NCBI GenBank assembly: GCA_027563935.2
Contig: CM050447.1
Coordinates: 83,189,461 to 83,253,460 of the forward strand
Source: Costus lasius
Taxonomy: Eukaryota; Streptophyta; Magnoliopsida; Zingiberales; Costaceae
Direction: 5' to 3'
DNA length: 64,000 nucleotides
The notes under the pieces were generated by a model, which saw only the letters and a list, made by a program, of their open reading frames with translations, did no database searches and was not told the origin of the DNA. Made by a program: the position numbers and the translations under genes. Numbering within the stretch: position 1 is the first letter of the stretch; each line of letters begins with the position of its first letter. Positions 44,315-55,338 of this stretch are shown piece after piece.

Positions 44315-46019
44315 TGTTGGGGTATGCCCTTAAGGCTAATGTTTGAGGCCTAAGGATTGTATCAGTATCATGTAATAAACTCTTGTGTTTATAAAGGCAT
44401 GGTTGTTATTCAGTTTGTTACCTTGTCTGCTGTAATAAGTGTACTTCTGAATAATGTCTCAATGCTGTTCAGCTGGGCTGACATGCTATATGTCCTTAGT
44501 CGATGTATCTTGGTGAACATGAGACAGCCTTGATATGGTTAAGACTAATATGTGTTCTAATCTTATAGGATGCTTCGAGCATGGAATAAGATATAGACTC
44601 ATGGGTACATTGGATGTACTGGACAGACCCTACTAGGATATTCAATTGCTTGTCACAATATGAATATTCCTTGATTGTATCAAGTGGCACATTTCCTCTG
44701 ACTTGAGATTACTTGTGTTTCTAAATGATGATTGTCATTGTTTTGAGGTAGTTCAATATCATTTGAAACATAATGATTATAGACTATCTTGGATGGTGAG
44801 CTTGAGTCAGGTTAGGGCACTAGTGATAGATAAAGGATTGCCGTCTCCTTGTTTAAGGAGTGTGATGTTCTGAAGGGCCCCCCTTGATGAGATGATTGAG
44901 AAAGTGTATGGTCATACCCAGATGACTGTGTTCATCTGATCTAATCATGCTCATCGTATTGGAGTTACAGGCTTGACATGCTTATCCAATAAGAACATCC
45001 AGTGGCAAAGGAAGCATGCATGCCTTGTGAGTTGATTCACACTTGTGCTATGGTTTGGGTGTAGTCTTGGAAGACTCTTTCCTTTATATCGGGAGACAGT
45101 GATGTATTGCTAGATACCCCTCACTGATCGTGATAACGTGAGTTATCGTTACCGACATTTAAAGGAAACCCTTAGGGTCGCACAATTTGATGATATGGCT
45201 TACTTAAGTCAGATCGTGTGGACTGAATTGTTTTGGTTCAGTTTAAAGGGATTTAATCTCTGATTGTAAGTGAGATCTGGTCTGATCATGTTTGATTGAT
45301 TAGGGCTTAAGATCGGTAAGCTTCGATTGAGAGAATAGATGCTAGATCGGTGAGATCAGGAGCATCAAGAGATGAACGGTTAGATCTGGAGCCTTAGGGT
45401 TTAATTAAGATCTAGACTAGATCACTTGGCTTGGTTGGTTCTTGAACCGAACCAAATTGAACCGGCTCATATATGAGCGCATGGTTCAAAGGGAGATGAG
45501 GTGGCGACTTGTTCACTTGGCGTGAACGTTTGAGCGAGTGGTGGTTTCTATTTTTAGAAACCATGATCTCCACTTGGAGAGCTCTCACGTTCGAATAGGA
45601 TTGATTCTATTCTCGCCTCTCCACCCATTATTCCTCTCGGCACTTTTCGTGTGTGGCGACGCTTGGAGCTTTGAGGAGGATTCGTCCAAGAAAGGAAAAT
45701 CATCTCCATCCCTTCCATACGTTCAAGACTTCTTGGAACCTTGCTAGCACAAGGAGCACCAAGAAAGTAGGCGCACTCTCATCTTGTGTGCGCATTCTCT
45801 GGAGGAGACCCCTGTCGATCTCTGCTTCCTAGACGCCATCCAAACACATGGCTTCGGTATGATCTTCATTCGATCTTCATGCTTCTTAAAAGTTGATCAT
45901 ATGAATGTATAGCATCCGATCCTCTTGAAACCCTACTTCCGCTGCTAAAACATAAGAATAAGGTTGCTTGCGCCACCTTAGGGTTTCGCCCCCCCCCCCC
46001 CCTTGAAGGGGAACCTACA
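44315..46019 (+). repeat. 5' LTR of element F (1705 bp)
   Basis: Starts TGTTGGGGTATGCCC, ends GAACCTACA. Core-promoter-like block: dyad AGTCTTGGAAGACT (about 45064-45077), TATA-like TTTATAT at 45083-45089, hairpin GATAACGTGAGTTATC at about 45131-45146. A run of 14 C at 45989-46002 precedes the end hairpin CCCCTTGAAGGGG. Confidence 0.92.
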
Positions 46020-46623
46020 ATTGGTATCAGAGCAAGGTTCTATGCATTGTTATTATGATTGCTTTAGCCTTGTGTGATCCATTACTTACGCATATCTCTA
46101 GATCTAGGGTTACATGCGAAATCTCTAGTATGTGTTGGTTGACGAAAATGCATATTTTCTTTTTGCGCATGTATGTTGGCGCATGATGTAGTTTTGCTCA
46201 AAATCTATCACTTGCGCGACCTCACTAGATCTAAGAGGCGCCTGCTGTAAACCCTTAGACGGGTTATTAGGGTTGAAGTCATCCCCTAGGTTAGATCCAG
46301 ACAGTCTGATCAGACCATCTGACAGCCTTGATGGGTTGACCAGATAGCACCTGTGCGCAAGCACTTGGTGGCTATAGGTCGACTGCAGACAGGCGTGTAG
46401 CGATGTCTGGTTGAGACGACTAGTGAACACACATGAGTTAGGCCCGGGGTCACACCCGCTTGCCAGAACTCATGAGGGTTGTTCAGCCCTGGCGCATGCA
46501 TGGTTGACCATTTGGTCGACTCAAGTCAGTTAGGACTTGGTGCATGTAAGGGCAGTGGATCTGACTAGGTCTGATGAGTGGATCCCTAGTAATGGACCGT
46601 TGTAAGGTAGTAGGGCACATAAG
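46020..46623 (+). other. Leader of element F with PBS
   Basis: PBS TGGTATCAGAGC at 46022-46033 (initiator-Met tRNA). A stem-loop lies at about 46432-46474 with arms CATGAGTTAGGC and GCCAGAACTCATG. The leader is cut at 46623 (ATAAG, D's presumed TSD) and no gag is reached. Confidence 0.85.
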
Positions 46624-48303
46624 TGTTGGGGTATGCCCTTAAGCCTAATGTTTGAGGCCTTGGGATTGTAACAGTATCGTGTAATAAACGTTTATGTTTA
46701 TAAAGGCATGGTTATTATTCAGTTAGCTACATTGTCTGCTGCAATATATGTTCTTCTGAATAATGTCTCAAAGCTGTTCAGCTGGGCTGACATGCAGTTA
46801 AGTCCTTAGTCGATGTATCTTGGTGAACATGAGACAGCCTTGATATGGTTAAGACTAATATGTGTTCTAATCTTATAGGATGCTTCGAGCATGGAATAAG
46901 ATGTAGACTCATGGGTACATTGGATGTGCTGGACAGACCCTACTAGGATATTCAATTGCTTGTCACAATGTGAATATTCCTTGTATATGACAAGTGGCAC
47001 ATTTCCTCTGACTTGAGATCACTTGTGTTTTCTAAATGATGATTGTCATTGTTTTGAGGTAGTTCAATGTCATTTGAAACATAATGATTATAGACTATCT
47101 TGGATAATGAGCTTGAGTCAGGTTAGGGCACTAGTGATAGACATAGGATTGCCGTCTCCTTGTTTAAGGAGTGTGATGTTCTAAAGGGGCCCCCTGGATG
47201 AGATGATTGAGAAAAGAGTATGGCCATACCCAGATGACAGTGTTCATCTGATCTAATCATGCTCATCATATTGGAATTACAAGCTTGACACGCTTGTCCA
47301 ATAAGAACAATCCAGTGGCAAAGGAAGTATGCATGCCTTGTGAGTTGATTCACACTTGTGTTGTTTTTGGGTGTAGTCTTGGAAGACTTATTTCTTTTAT
47401 ATCGGGAGACAGTGATGTGTTGCTAGATACCCCTCACTGATCGTGATAACGTGAGTTATCGTTACCGACATTTAAAGGAAACCCTCAGGGTCGCACAATT
47501 TGATGATATGGCTTACTTAAGTCAGATCGAGTGGACTGAATTGGTTAGGTTCAGTTTAAAAGGTTTTTATCTCTGATTGTAAGTGAGATCTAGTCTGATC
47601 ATGTTTGATTGATTAGGGCTTGAGATCGGTAAGCTTCGATCGAGAGAATGGATGCTAGATTGGTCAGATCAGAAGCATCAAGAGATGAACGGTTAGATCT
47701 GGAGCCTTAGGGTTTATTTGAGATCTAGACTTGATTGCTTGGCTTGATTGGTTCTTGAACCGAACCAAAATTGAACCGGCTCATGAAATGAGCGCATGGT
47801 TCAAGGTGTGGCGACATGTTCACTTGGCGTGAAGGTTGGGGCGATGCGTGGTTGCTATTTTTAGTAACCATGATCTCCACTAAGAGATGGTTCACGACCG
47901 AATAGAGTGCTCTCTATTCTCGCCACTCGGTATTATTCCTCTTAACGTTTTTCCGTGTGTGGCGACGCTTTGACGTTGAGGAGGATTCGGCCAAGAGAAG
48001 AAATCATCATCTCCTTTCCTTTCCATTCGGCAAGACAACCTTGGAACCTTGCTAGCACAAGGAGCACCAAGGAAGAAGCACATTGTTCATCTTGTGTGCG
48101 AGACTTTGGAGAAGAGGCGCTTGCAACTTTTGCTTCCAAGGCGCCATCTTGAAATGGCTATGGTATGAATTTGTTTCTTCTATTCAATCATACTAAAGTT
48201 GATTATATGACATATAAAGATCTATTAGAAGCCCTAGATTCCGCTAGAGACATTGTTGCGCCACCTATTAGGGTTTCGACCCCCTTGTCTAGGGGTCCCT
48301 TCA
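46624..48303 (+). repeat. 5' LTR of element D (1680 bp)
   Basis: Starts TGTTGGGGTATGCCC, ends GGTCCCTTCA. It has the same dyad AGTCTTGGAAGACT, TATA-like TTTATAT at 47396-47402, hairpin GATAACGTGAGTTATC, and U5 end hairpin CCCCTTGTCTAGGGG. Confidence 0.94.
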
Positions 48304-50122
48304 CTTGGTATCAGAGCTGAGTTTTATATGATCATATGATTGATGTGTGATCCATGTATTCATTTGTATGCTTAGATCTTCACCATGCGAAAACTTACAT
48401 GTTAAGTTTGCATATCCGAAACTATATGTATGTTTCCTTGGCGCATGTTGTTGGCGCATGATGTTATGTTTTAAAAACCATTTCACTTGCGCGACATTAT
48501 TAGATCTAAGGCCTTGCAGTAAACCCTTAGACGGGTTATTAGGGTTGAAGTCACCCCCTAGGTTGGATCCAAAAGTCTGATCAGACCATCTGACAGCTTT
48601 GATGGGTTGACCAGGTAGCACCTGTGCGCAAGCACGTGGTGGCTACAGGTCGGCTGCAGACAGGCGTGTAGCGATGTCTGATTGAGGCAACCCATGAACG
48701 CACATGAGTTAGGCCCGGGGTCACACCCGCTTGCCAGACCTCATTGTGGTTGTTCAGCCCTGGCGCATGCATGGTTGACCTTATGGTCGACTCAAGTCAG
48801 TTAGGACTTGGTGCATGTAAGGGCAGTGGATCTGACTAGGTTGGATGAGTGGATCCCTAGTAATGGACCGTTGTAAGGTTGTAGGGCATATAAGCAAAAT
48901 AAAATTGATGCCCATGGGGTTTTTCGAAAATTTTATTTTAATGACTAGATCACATGATGATTGATGCCATGTGTTTGTCTATTTATTCTTATGTGGGCTG
49001 CCCGTTCTTAATGTGTGCTGTGCTGGGGCCTGCGTGCCTGGGAATTAATTGTAAATTAATTTTTATTTTTGTGATCTGCGAATCACAGTTTAATTAATTT
49101 ATAATGTGTAATTGACCTGCGTGTCAATCTTGTCTAGATAGTTAAATTTGTAATTTAATTAGACAAGAGCACAGAGCACACTTGGCAGAGGCGCATGCAG
49201 CAGTGGCTAGACCAGGTGGGAGGTCCAGGGTTCGACTCTGGGACCAGGCGCGTTTACCTGGTGGGCGCACCTGTACTGCAGTTGGCGCTTGGGCCCTGGT
49301 TTGGGCCAGATGAGCAGCAAAAGCCCCATGAAGCAAAAGCAAGTCAAGACTTAAGTTAAATTAAGGTCTTACTTAGGGCTATGGGCTTTTACCACATAAG
49401 ATTCATGCTTTCTTTTATTTATTGTTTAAATATTAGAATTGCATGATTAGTTTATCTTCTGCTATCACCATAGGAATTGCTTGATAGTAAGGAAGATAAA
49501 AGACCGTTAAAATCCAACGCTAAAATATCAAGCTCGTAAGCCTTCTGACGCGAAACCTCACTGTTCTGACTATCGTTGGAGCCGTGTTGTACCCACTCAG
49601 TGGGCACGTCCATCTATCTTCAGACGGTGTGGGATTACACCTGTGTGTTACAGAGTAGGGATTTATCCCTTCTCGTTGCTCAGCATAGCACATGGTGGTC
49701 CAGGGAGTAGGTCGGGTCAGCTTGACCATGTAGGCTACATATGTGGCGCATATGGTAGCACATGGAGGCAGCCATCTGTGGGATCAGAGACTGTGTTGTA
49801 CCAACTCAGTTGGCACAGTCTGCTGGATTGCCCAGATGAAGGGGAATCGCACGGGTTGGCGATTGGCTGGGACAGCCTACCAGAGATTAGTGCTTGTGCT
49901 CTCTGTGCATCTTATCTCGCCTGAGCGGGACGCGGAGACCAAGTATGAAATCTGGATCCCATCTCACTAAAAGAGTGTTTACTCTTTCGGACTGTTTAAT
50001 GGATTTTTCAGTCAGATAAAATAGTGAGAAAAAGAATCTTTCTTAAGTCCTGATTGATTCTTAACATTGATACTGACCTTGCTGTTCTTGCATTGTTGTA
50101 GATACCTGCAGCAACGAACACC
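48304..50122 (+). other. Leader of element D
   Basis: PBS TGGTATCAGAGC at 48306-48317. Stem-loop at about 48713-48745 (weakened right arm). Two related hairpins, CCCACTCAGTGGG at 49592-49604 and CCAACTCAGTTGG at 49801-49813. Small ORFs are open but protein-unlike. Gag starts at 50123. Confidence 0.85.
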
Positions 50123-51716
50123 ATGAACTTCAATGTGCGATCCCTACTGGAAAGGGAGAAGTTTGCTGGGCCGAACTTCTCTGACTGGTTTGGACACCTT
50201 AAGATTGTTCTTAAGGCAGAGAGGAAACTGTATGTCCTCGAAACGGGGCACGGGTTGCTGCTGTTGCTGTAGGAGACTATTTCATTTCTTTACCATCTGG
50301 AATTATATTGGAACTAGACAATTGTTATTTTGTTCCCAGTATTACTAAAAATATTATCTCCATTCCTGCTCTTGTCAGGAAGGGATTTTCCTTTGAATGC
50401 AATATTTCAAAGTGTGTCTTATCTTATGATAATATTGTTTATGCAACTGGTTCAATTAACAATGGGTTATACATGTTGGACATGGAATGTTCTATACAGA
50501 AAATTGATATTAAGAAAGCCAAGAATGCTGATGACAGCACCTTGCTATGGCATAGTCGTTTAGGCCATATTAACGAGAAACGCATTAAGCGGTTGCATGA
50601 TCATGGACTGCTGGGATCATTCTCTTACAAGGAGATTGATACATGCAAAGCTTGTTTGATGGGCAAAATGACGAAGTCACCTTTTCTTAACAAAGGTCAA
50701 AGGGCTTCAGGTTTACTTGACCTTATACACAGTGATGTGTGTGGGCCATTTAGTAAACATGCCAGAGGTGGCTATCAGTACTTCATTACCTTTACTGATG
50801 ATTTCAGTAGGTATGGCTATGTCTATCTGATGAGACATAAGAGTGAATCTTTTGACAAGTTCAAAGAGTTCAAGAATGAAGTACAGAATCAGCTAGGCCG
50901 AAATATCAAGGCACTTCGCTCAGATCGAGGTGGAGAATACTTGAGTCATACGTTTACTGACTATCTGAAGGAGTGTGGGATTATCTCACAGCTCACTCCG
51001 CCAGGAACACCGCAATGGAATGGTGTGTCCGAGAGGAGAAATAGAACGTTACTTGATATGGTTCGTTCTATGATGAGTCAGGCTACTCTTCCATACTCCT
51101 TTTAGGGTTTTGCACTGGAAACAGCTGCAAAAGTACTAAACCGAGTGCCATCCAAGGCCGTTTCAAAGACGCCATATGAATTATGGTATGGGAAACAGCC
51201 AGGCTTGACATTTATCAGGATCTGGGGCTGCGAGGCTTATGTCAAAAAGCTCGCCTCTGGGAAACTAGAGAGCAGATCTGACAAATGTATCTTTGTCGGT
51301 TACCCTAAGGAAACTAAGGGTTATTATTTCTACGATCCCAAAGAGAACAAGGTATTTGTTGCTCGGACGGCCATTTTTCTTGAGAAGGAGTTTCTTCTGC
51401 AAGAGGCCAGTGGGAGAGAAATAAAACTGGATGAGAATCCAGAGGAAGGACAAAGTGCTCAAGCACAGTTGGATGAGCCTGAGCCAGTAGATCAGGTTAT
51501 TGAACAACCTGAGGCTCAGATATCACGGGAACCGCGAAGATCGGGAAGGATTCGTCGACAGCCTGAGCGCTATGACGGAGTCTACATCATTGATAATGAT
51601 GAACCCCTCACTTATGCGGATGCGGTCAGTGGACCGGAGTCAGCGAGATGGCTTGAAGCTATGCGCGCCGAGATGGACTCCATGTCAGATAACCAAGTTT
51701 GGGATTTGGTTGATCC
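50123..51716 (+). pseudogene. Copia gag-pol of element D, 5' part (deleted, split by E)
   Basis: ATG at 50123 (MNFNVRSLLEREKFAGPNF) matches E's gag for 39 residues. At 50240/50241 an 832-base piece present in E (about 55457-56288) is missing, taking most of gag, the zinc knuckle and the protease active site, and shifting the frame (stop at 50270-50272). Pol then reads on from about 50245: the GAG-pre-integrase region LWHSRLGHINEKRIKRLHDH, and integrase with DVCGPF, RSDRGGEY and WNGVSERRNRTLLD. A TAG at 51103-51105 replaces the Trp of E's SFWGFAL. The frame is cut at DLVD by E's insertion and resumes at 60894. Confidence 0.92.
51712..51716. repeat. Target-site duplication of element E, left copy
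   Basis: GATCC, matched at 60894-60898. Confidence 0.95.
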
Positions 51717-53365
51717 TGTTAGAGTATGCCCTTAAGGCTAATGTTTGAGGCCTTTGGGATTGTAATAGTATCATGTAATAAACTGTTGTGTTTATAAAGG
51801 CATGGTTGTTATTCAGATTGTTACCTTGTCTGCTGTAATAAGTGTACTTCTGAATAATGTCTCAAAGCTGTTCAGCTAGGCTGACAGTCTATATGTCCTT
51901 AGTCGAGATATCTTGGTGAACATGAGACAGCCTTGATATGATTGAGACTAATATGTGTGCTAATCTTATAGGATGCTTCGAGCATGGAATAAGATGTAGA
52001 CTCATGGGTACATTGGATGTACTGGACAGACCCTACTGGGATATTCCATTGCTTGTCACAATGTGAATGATCCTTGTAAGCACCAAGTGGCACATGTCCT
52101 CTGACTTGAGATCACTTGTGTTTCTAAATGATGATTGTCATTATTTTGAGGTAGTTCAATATCATTTGAAAGATAATGATTATAGACTATCTTGGATGGT
52201 GAGCTTGAATCAGGTTAGGGCTCTTGTGATAGATAAAGGATTGCCGTCTCCTTGTTCAAGGAGTGTGATGTTCTAAGGGGCCCCCCCGATATGAGATGAT
52301 TGAGGAAGTATATGGCCATACCCAGATGACTATGTTCATCTGATCTAATCATGCTCATCATATTGGAGTTACAAGCTTGACCCGCTTGTCCAATAAGAAC
52401 ATCCAGTGGCAAAGGACACATGTATGCCAAGTGAGTTGATTCACACTTGTGCTGTGGTTTGGGTGTAGTCTTGGAAGACTCTTTCCTTTATATCGGGAGA
52501 CAGTGATGTGTTGCTAGATACCCCTCACTGATCGTGATAACGTAAGTTATCGTTACCGACATTTAGAGGAAACCCTCAGGGTCGCACAATTTGATGATAT
52601 GGCTTACTTAAGTCAGATCGTGTGGACTGAACTGTTTAGACTCAGTTTAAACGAGTTCAGACTCTGATTGTAAGTGAGATCTAGTCTGATCATGTTTGAT
52701 TGATTGGGGCTTGAGATCGGTAAGCTTCGATCGAGAGTTTGGATGCTAGATCATAGAGATCAAGAGCATCAAGAGATGAATGGTTAGATCTTGAACCATT
52801 TGGTTCAAAGAGATCTAGACCATGGCTTGGGCTGGTTTAATGAACCGAATTGGGTTGAACCTAATTGACTTGAACCGGTTCACATGGGTGAACGTATGGT
52901 TCAAGGTGTAAAGGCTTGTTGGGCGGTTTTTCCTTCAAGTGAGCGCATGGCTTGAAAACCTTCCATTTATGGAAGTGTAACGCCATGACTTGATTGGAGA
53001 AGGCTTAACGCAAATCGGTTTTACTGAATTGTCATCTTCGTTGGACGAATGAGGATTCTAGGAGACGGTAGCTCTCGGCCAAGCGTATCTCAACACACGA
53101 CAAGGACATTGGGATCTCTTGCTAGCACAAGGAAGATCCTAAAGGGTAGCCACCCCTCATCTTGTGTGTGAACTTGAAGAGGAGACCTACTTTGATCTCT
53201 TGCTTCCAAGCCGCCACCCTCTTCATGGCTTTGGTATGAGTTCTCATAACTTCAAGTTGATCATATAGTTATCATATTCGATCTTGTTTAGAAACCCTTT
53301 TCGCCATGCTTGTTAGAATCGCAAGTTTAGGGTTTCTCCCCCCCTTTGAACTAGGGGTTCCTTCA
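51717..53365 (+). repeat. 5' LTR of element E (1649 bp)
   Basis: Starts TGTTAGAGTATGCCC, ends GGGGTTCCTTCA. Dyad AGTCTTGGAAGACT (about 52468-52481), TATA-like TTTATAT 52487-52493, hairpin GATAACGTAAGTTATC (about 52537-52552; loop GTAA where F and D have GTGA), GGGGCCCC palindrome near 52279, and several GGTTCA/TGAACC inverted motifs near 52793-52910. Confidence 0.96.
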
Positions 53366-55338
53366 ATTGGTATCAGAGCTGGTTCTTGATATGATCTATA
53401 TGATTGCTTCAAGTCCTTGTGATCCATACATGTTGCGCTTACTTTTACTTGATGTATGCTTTGTTTACATGTAGTTGCGCTTGTATCATGCTTACATGAA
53501 GTTGCGCTTGTATCATGCTTACATGAAGTTGCGCTTGTATCATGCTTACATCAATTTGCGCTTGTATCATGCTTACATGAAGTTGCGCTTGTATCATGCT
53601 TACATCAATTTGCGCTTGTATCATGGTTAGATGAAGTATGCGCTCCCCCTTGAAGGGGACCCCCCTAAAAAGTTTGCGCTCCCCCTTGAAGGGGACCCCC
53701 TTAGATCTAAGGGTTATCAACTTGCAAGCATGTTGTTTGTTTGTTTGTTTGCGCATGTTCTAGAAGTTTTCCAAAACTTATATCTTGCGCGCATGATTAG
53801 ATCTAAGGTGCCACTATATTAAATCCTTAGATGGGTTGATAGGGTTGAAAGCATCTTCTAGGTTAGATCCAACTAGTCTGATCAGACCATCTGACAGCCT
53901 AGATGGGTTGACCTGATAGCACCTGTGCGCAAGCACAAGGTGGCTATGGGTTGACTGCATCTAGGGCGTGTAGCGAGGTCTGGTTGAGACACTATTGAAC
54001 ACACATGAGTTAGGCCCGGGGTCACACCCGCTTGCCAAAACTCATGAGGGTGGTTCAGCCCTTGGCGCATGCATGGTTGACCATTAGGTCAACACGGGTC
54101 AGTTAGGACTCGGTGCATGCAAGGGCAAAGGATCTAACTAGATGGATGAGTGGATCCCCATCAATGGACCATTGTAAGGTTATAGGGCTCATAAGGAAAT
54201 TAAAATTGATGCCATGGGGTATTTTCAAAAAAAATTTTTATTTCCTGATTGGATCACATGTTGATTGAACCATATGCTTGTTTATTTAGTCTTATGTGGG
54301 TTGCCCTATTGTGTGCTGTGCTGGGGCCTGCGTGCCTGGTAATTTATAAGTTAAATTTATTGTGGTCTGCGAATCACTTTTTCATTAATTTATTGTATAT
54401 TTGACCTGCGAGTCAAAGCTTGTCTAGATAGATCAAATTGTATTTGATTAGACAAGAGCACAAATGCACACATCCCAAAGGAGCATTCAGCTGGTGGCGC
54501 ACCTGAGGTGCTCTTGGCGCTAGGGCCCTGGGTTGGACCAGATGAGATGCAAAAGAGCTCAAGTGAAGACTTAAGGAAAATTAAGGTCTTACTAGGGTTC
54601 ATGGGCTTTTACCACATAAGATCATGCTTTCTATTTATTGTTTAAATAATTAGAATTGCATGTTTAAGTTTATCTTCTGCTATCACCATAGGACTTGCAT
54701 GATAGTGAAGAAGATAAAAGACCGTTAAAATCCAACGCTAATATATCAAGCTCGTAAGCCTTCTGACGCGAAACCTCGCCGTTCTGACTATCGTTGGAGC
54801 CGTGTTGAACCCACTCAGTGGGCACGTCCATCTATCTTCAGACGGTGCTGGATTTCACCTGCGTGTTACAGAGTTGGGATTTATCCCCTCTCGTTGCTCA
54901 GCATAGCACGTGGTGGTCCAGGGAGTAGGTCAGGTCAGCTTGACCATGTAGGCTGCATATGTGGCGCATATGGTAGCACATGGAGGCAGCCATCTGTGGG
55001 ATCAGAGACTGTGTTGTACCAACTCAGTTGGCACAGTCTGCTGGATTGCCCAGATGAAGGGGAATCGCACGGGTTGGCGATTGGCTGGGACAGCCTACCA
55101 GAAACTAGTGCTTGTCATCTCTGTGCATCTTATCTCGCCTGAGCGGGACGCGGAGACCAAGTATGAAATCTGGATCCCATCTCACTAAAAGAGTGTTACT
55201 CTTTCGGACTGTTTACTGGATTTTTCAGTCAGACAAAATAGTGAGAAAAGAATCTTTCTTAAGTCCTGGACTGATTCTGAACATTGATACTGACCTTGCT
55301 GTTCTTGCTTGTTGTAGATTCCTGCAGCAACGAACACC
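53366..55338 (+). other. Leader of element E with PBS and hairpins
   Basis: PBS TGGTATCAGAGC at 53368-53379. A 27-bp tandem array is at 53447-53640. Two copies of GCGCTCCCCCTTGAAGGGGA lie at about 53640 and 53678. A stem-loop with arms CATGAGTTAGGC and GCCAAAACTCATG is at 54004-54046. The hairpin pair CCCACTCAGTGGG (54810-54822) and CCAACTCAGTTGG (55019-55031) matches D. Confidence 0.88.
53447..53640. repeat. 27-bp tandem repeat in E's leader
   Basis: Six full units with starts at 53474, 53501, 53528, 53555, 53582 and 53609, plus partial ends; unit core GCGCTTGTATCATGCTTACA. A alternates between GAAGTT and CAATTT at the unit end. The period is a multiple of three, so both strands stay open; this explains the small repetitive ORFs. 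Confidence 0.92.

Noticed and set aside
44496..44690. 64-codon minus ORF recurring at 46806, 51899, 59427 and 62560
   Set aside because: Recurs because it lies in the copia LTR; no coding features.
45989..46002. Run of 14 C as a possible biological signal
   Set aside because: Homopolymer of likely variable length; only the neighbouring CCCC/GGGG hairpin is shared with the other LTRs.
51500..51748. Out-of-frame ORF at D's split site
   Set aside because: Shadow of the integrase C-terminal frame running into E's LTR.
53445..53756. Repetitive ORFs (MIQAQ repeats on minus, LVSCLHEVA on plus)
   Set aside because: By-product of a 27-bp tandem repeat, multiple of three, in an untranslated leader.
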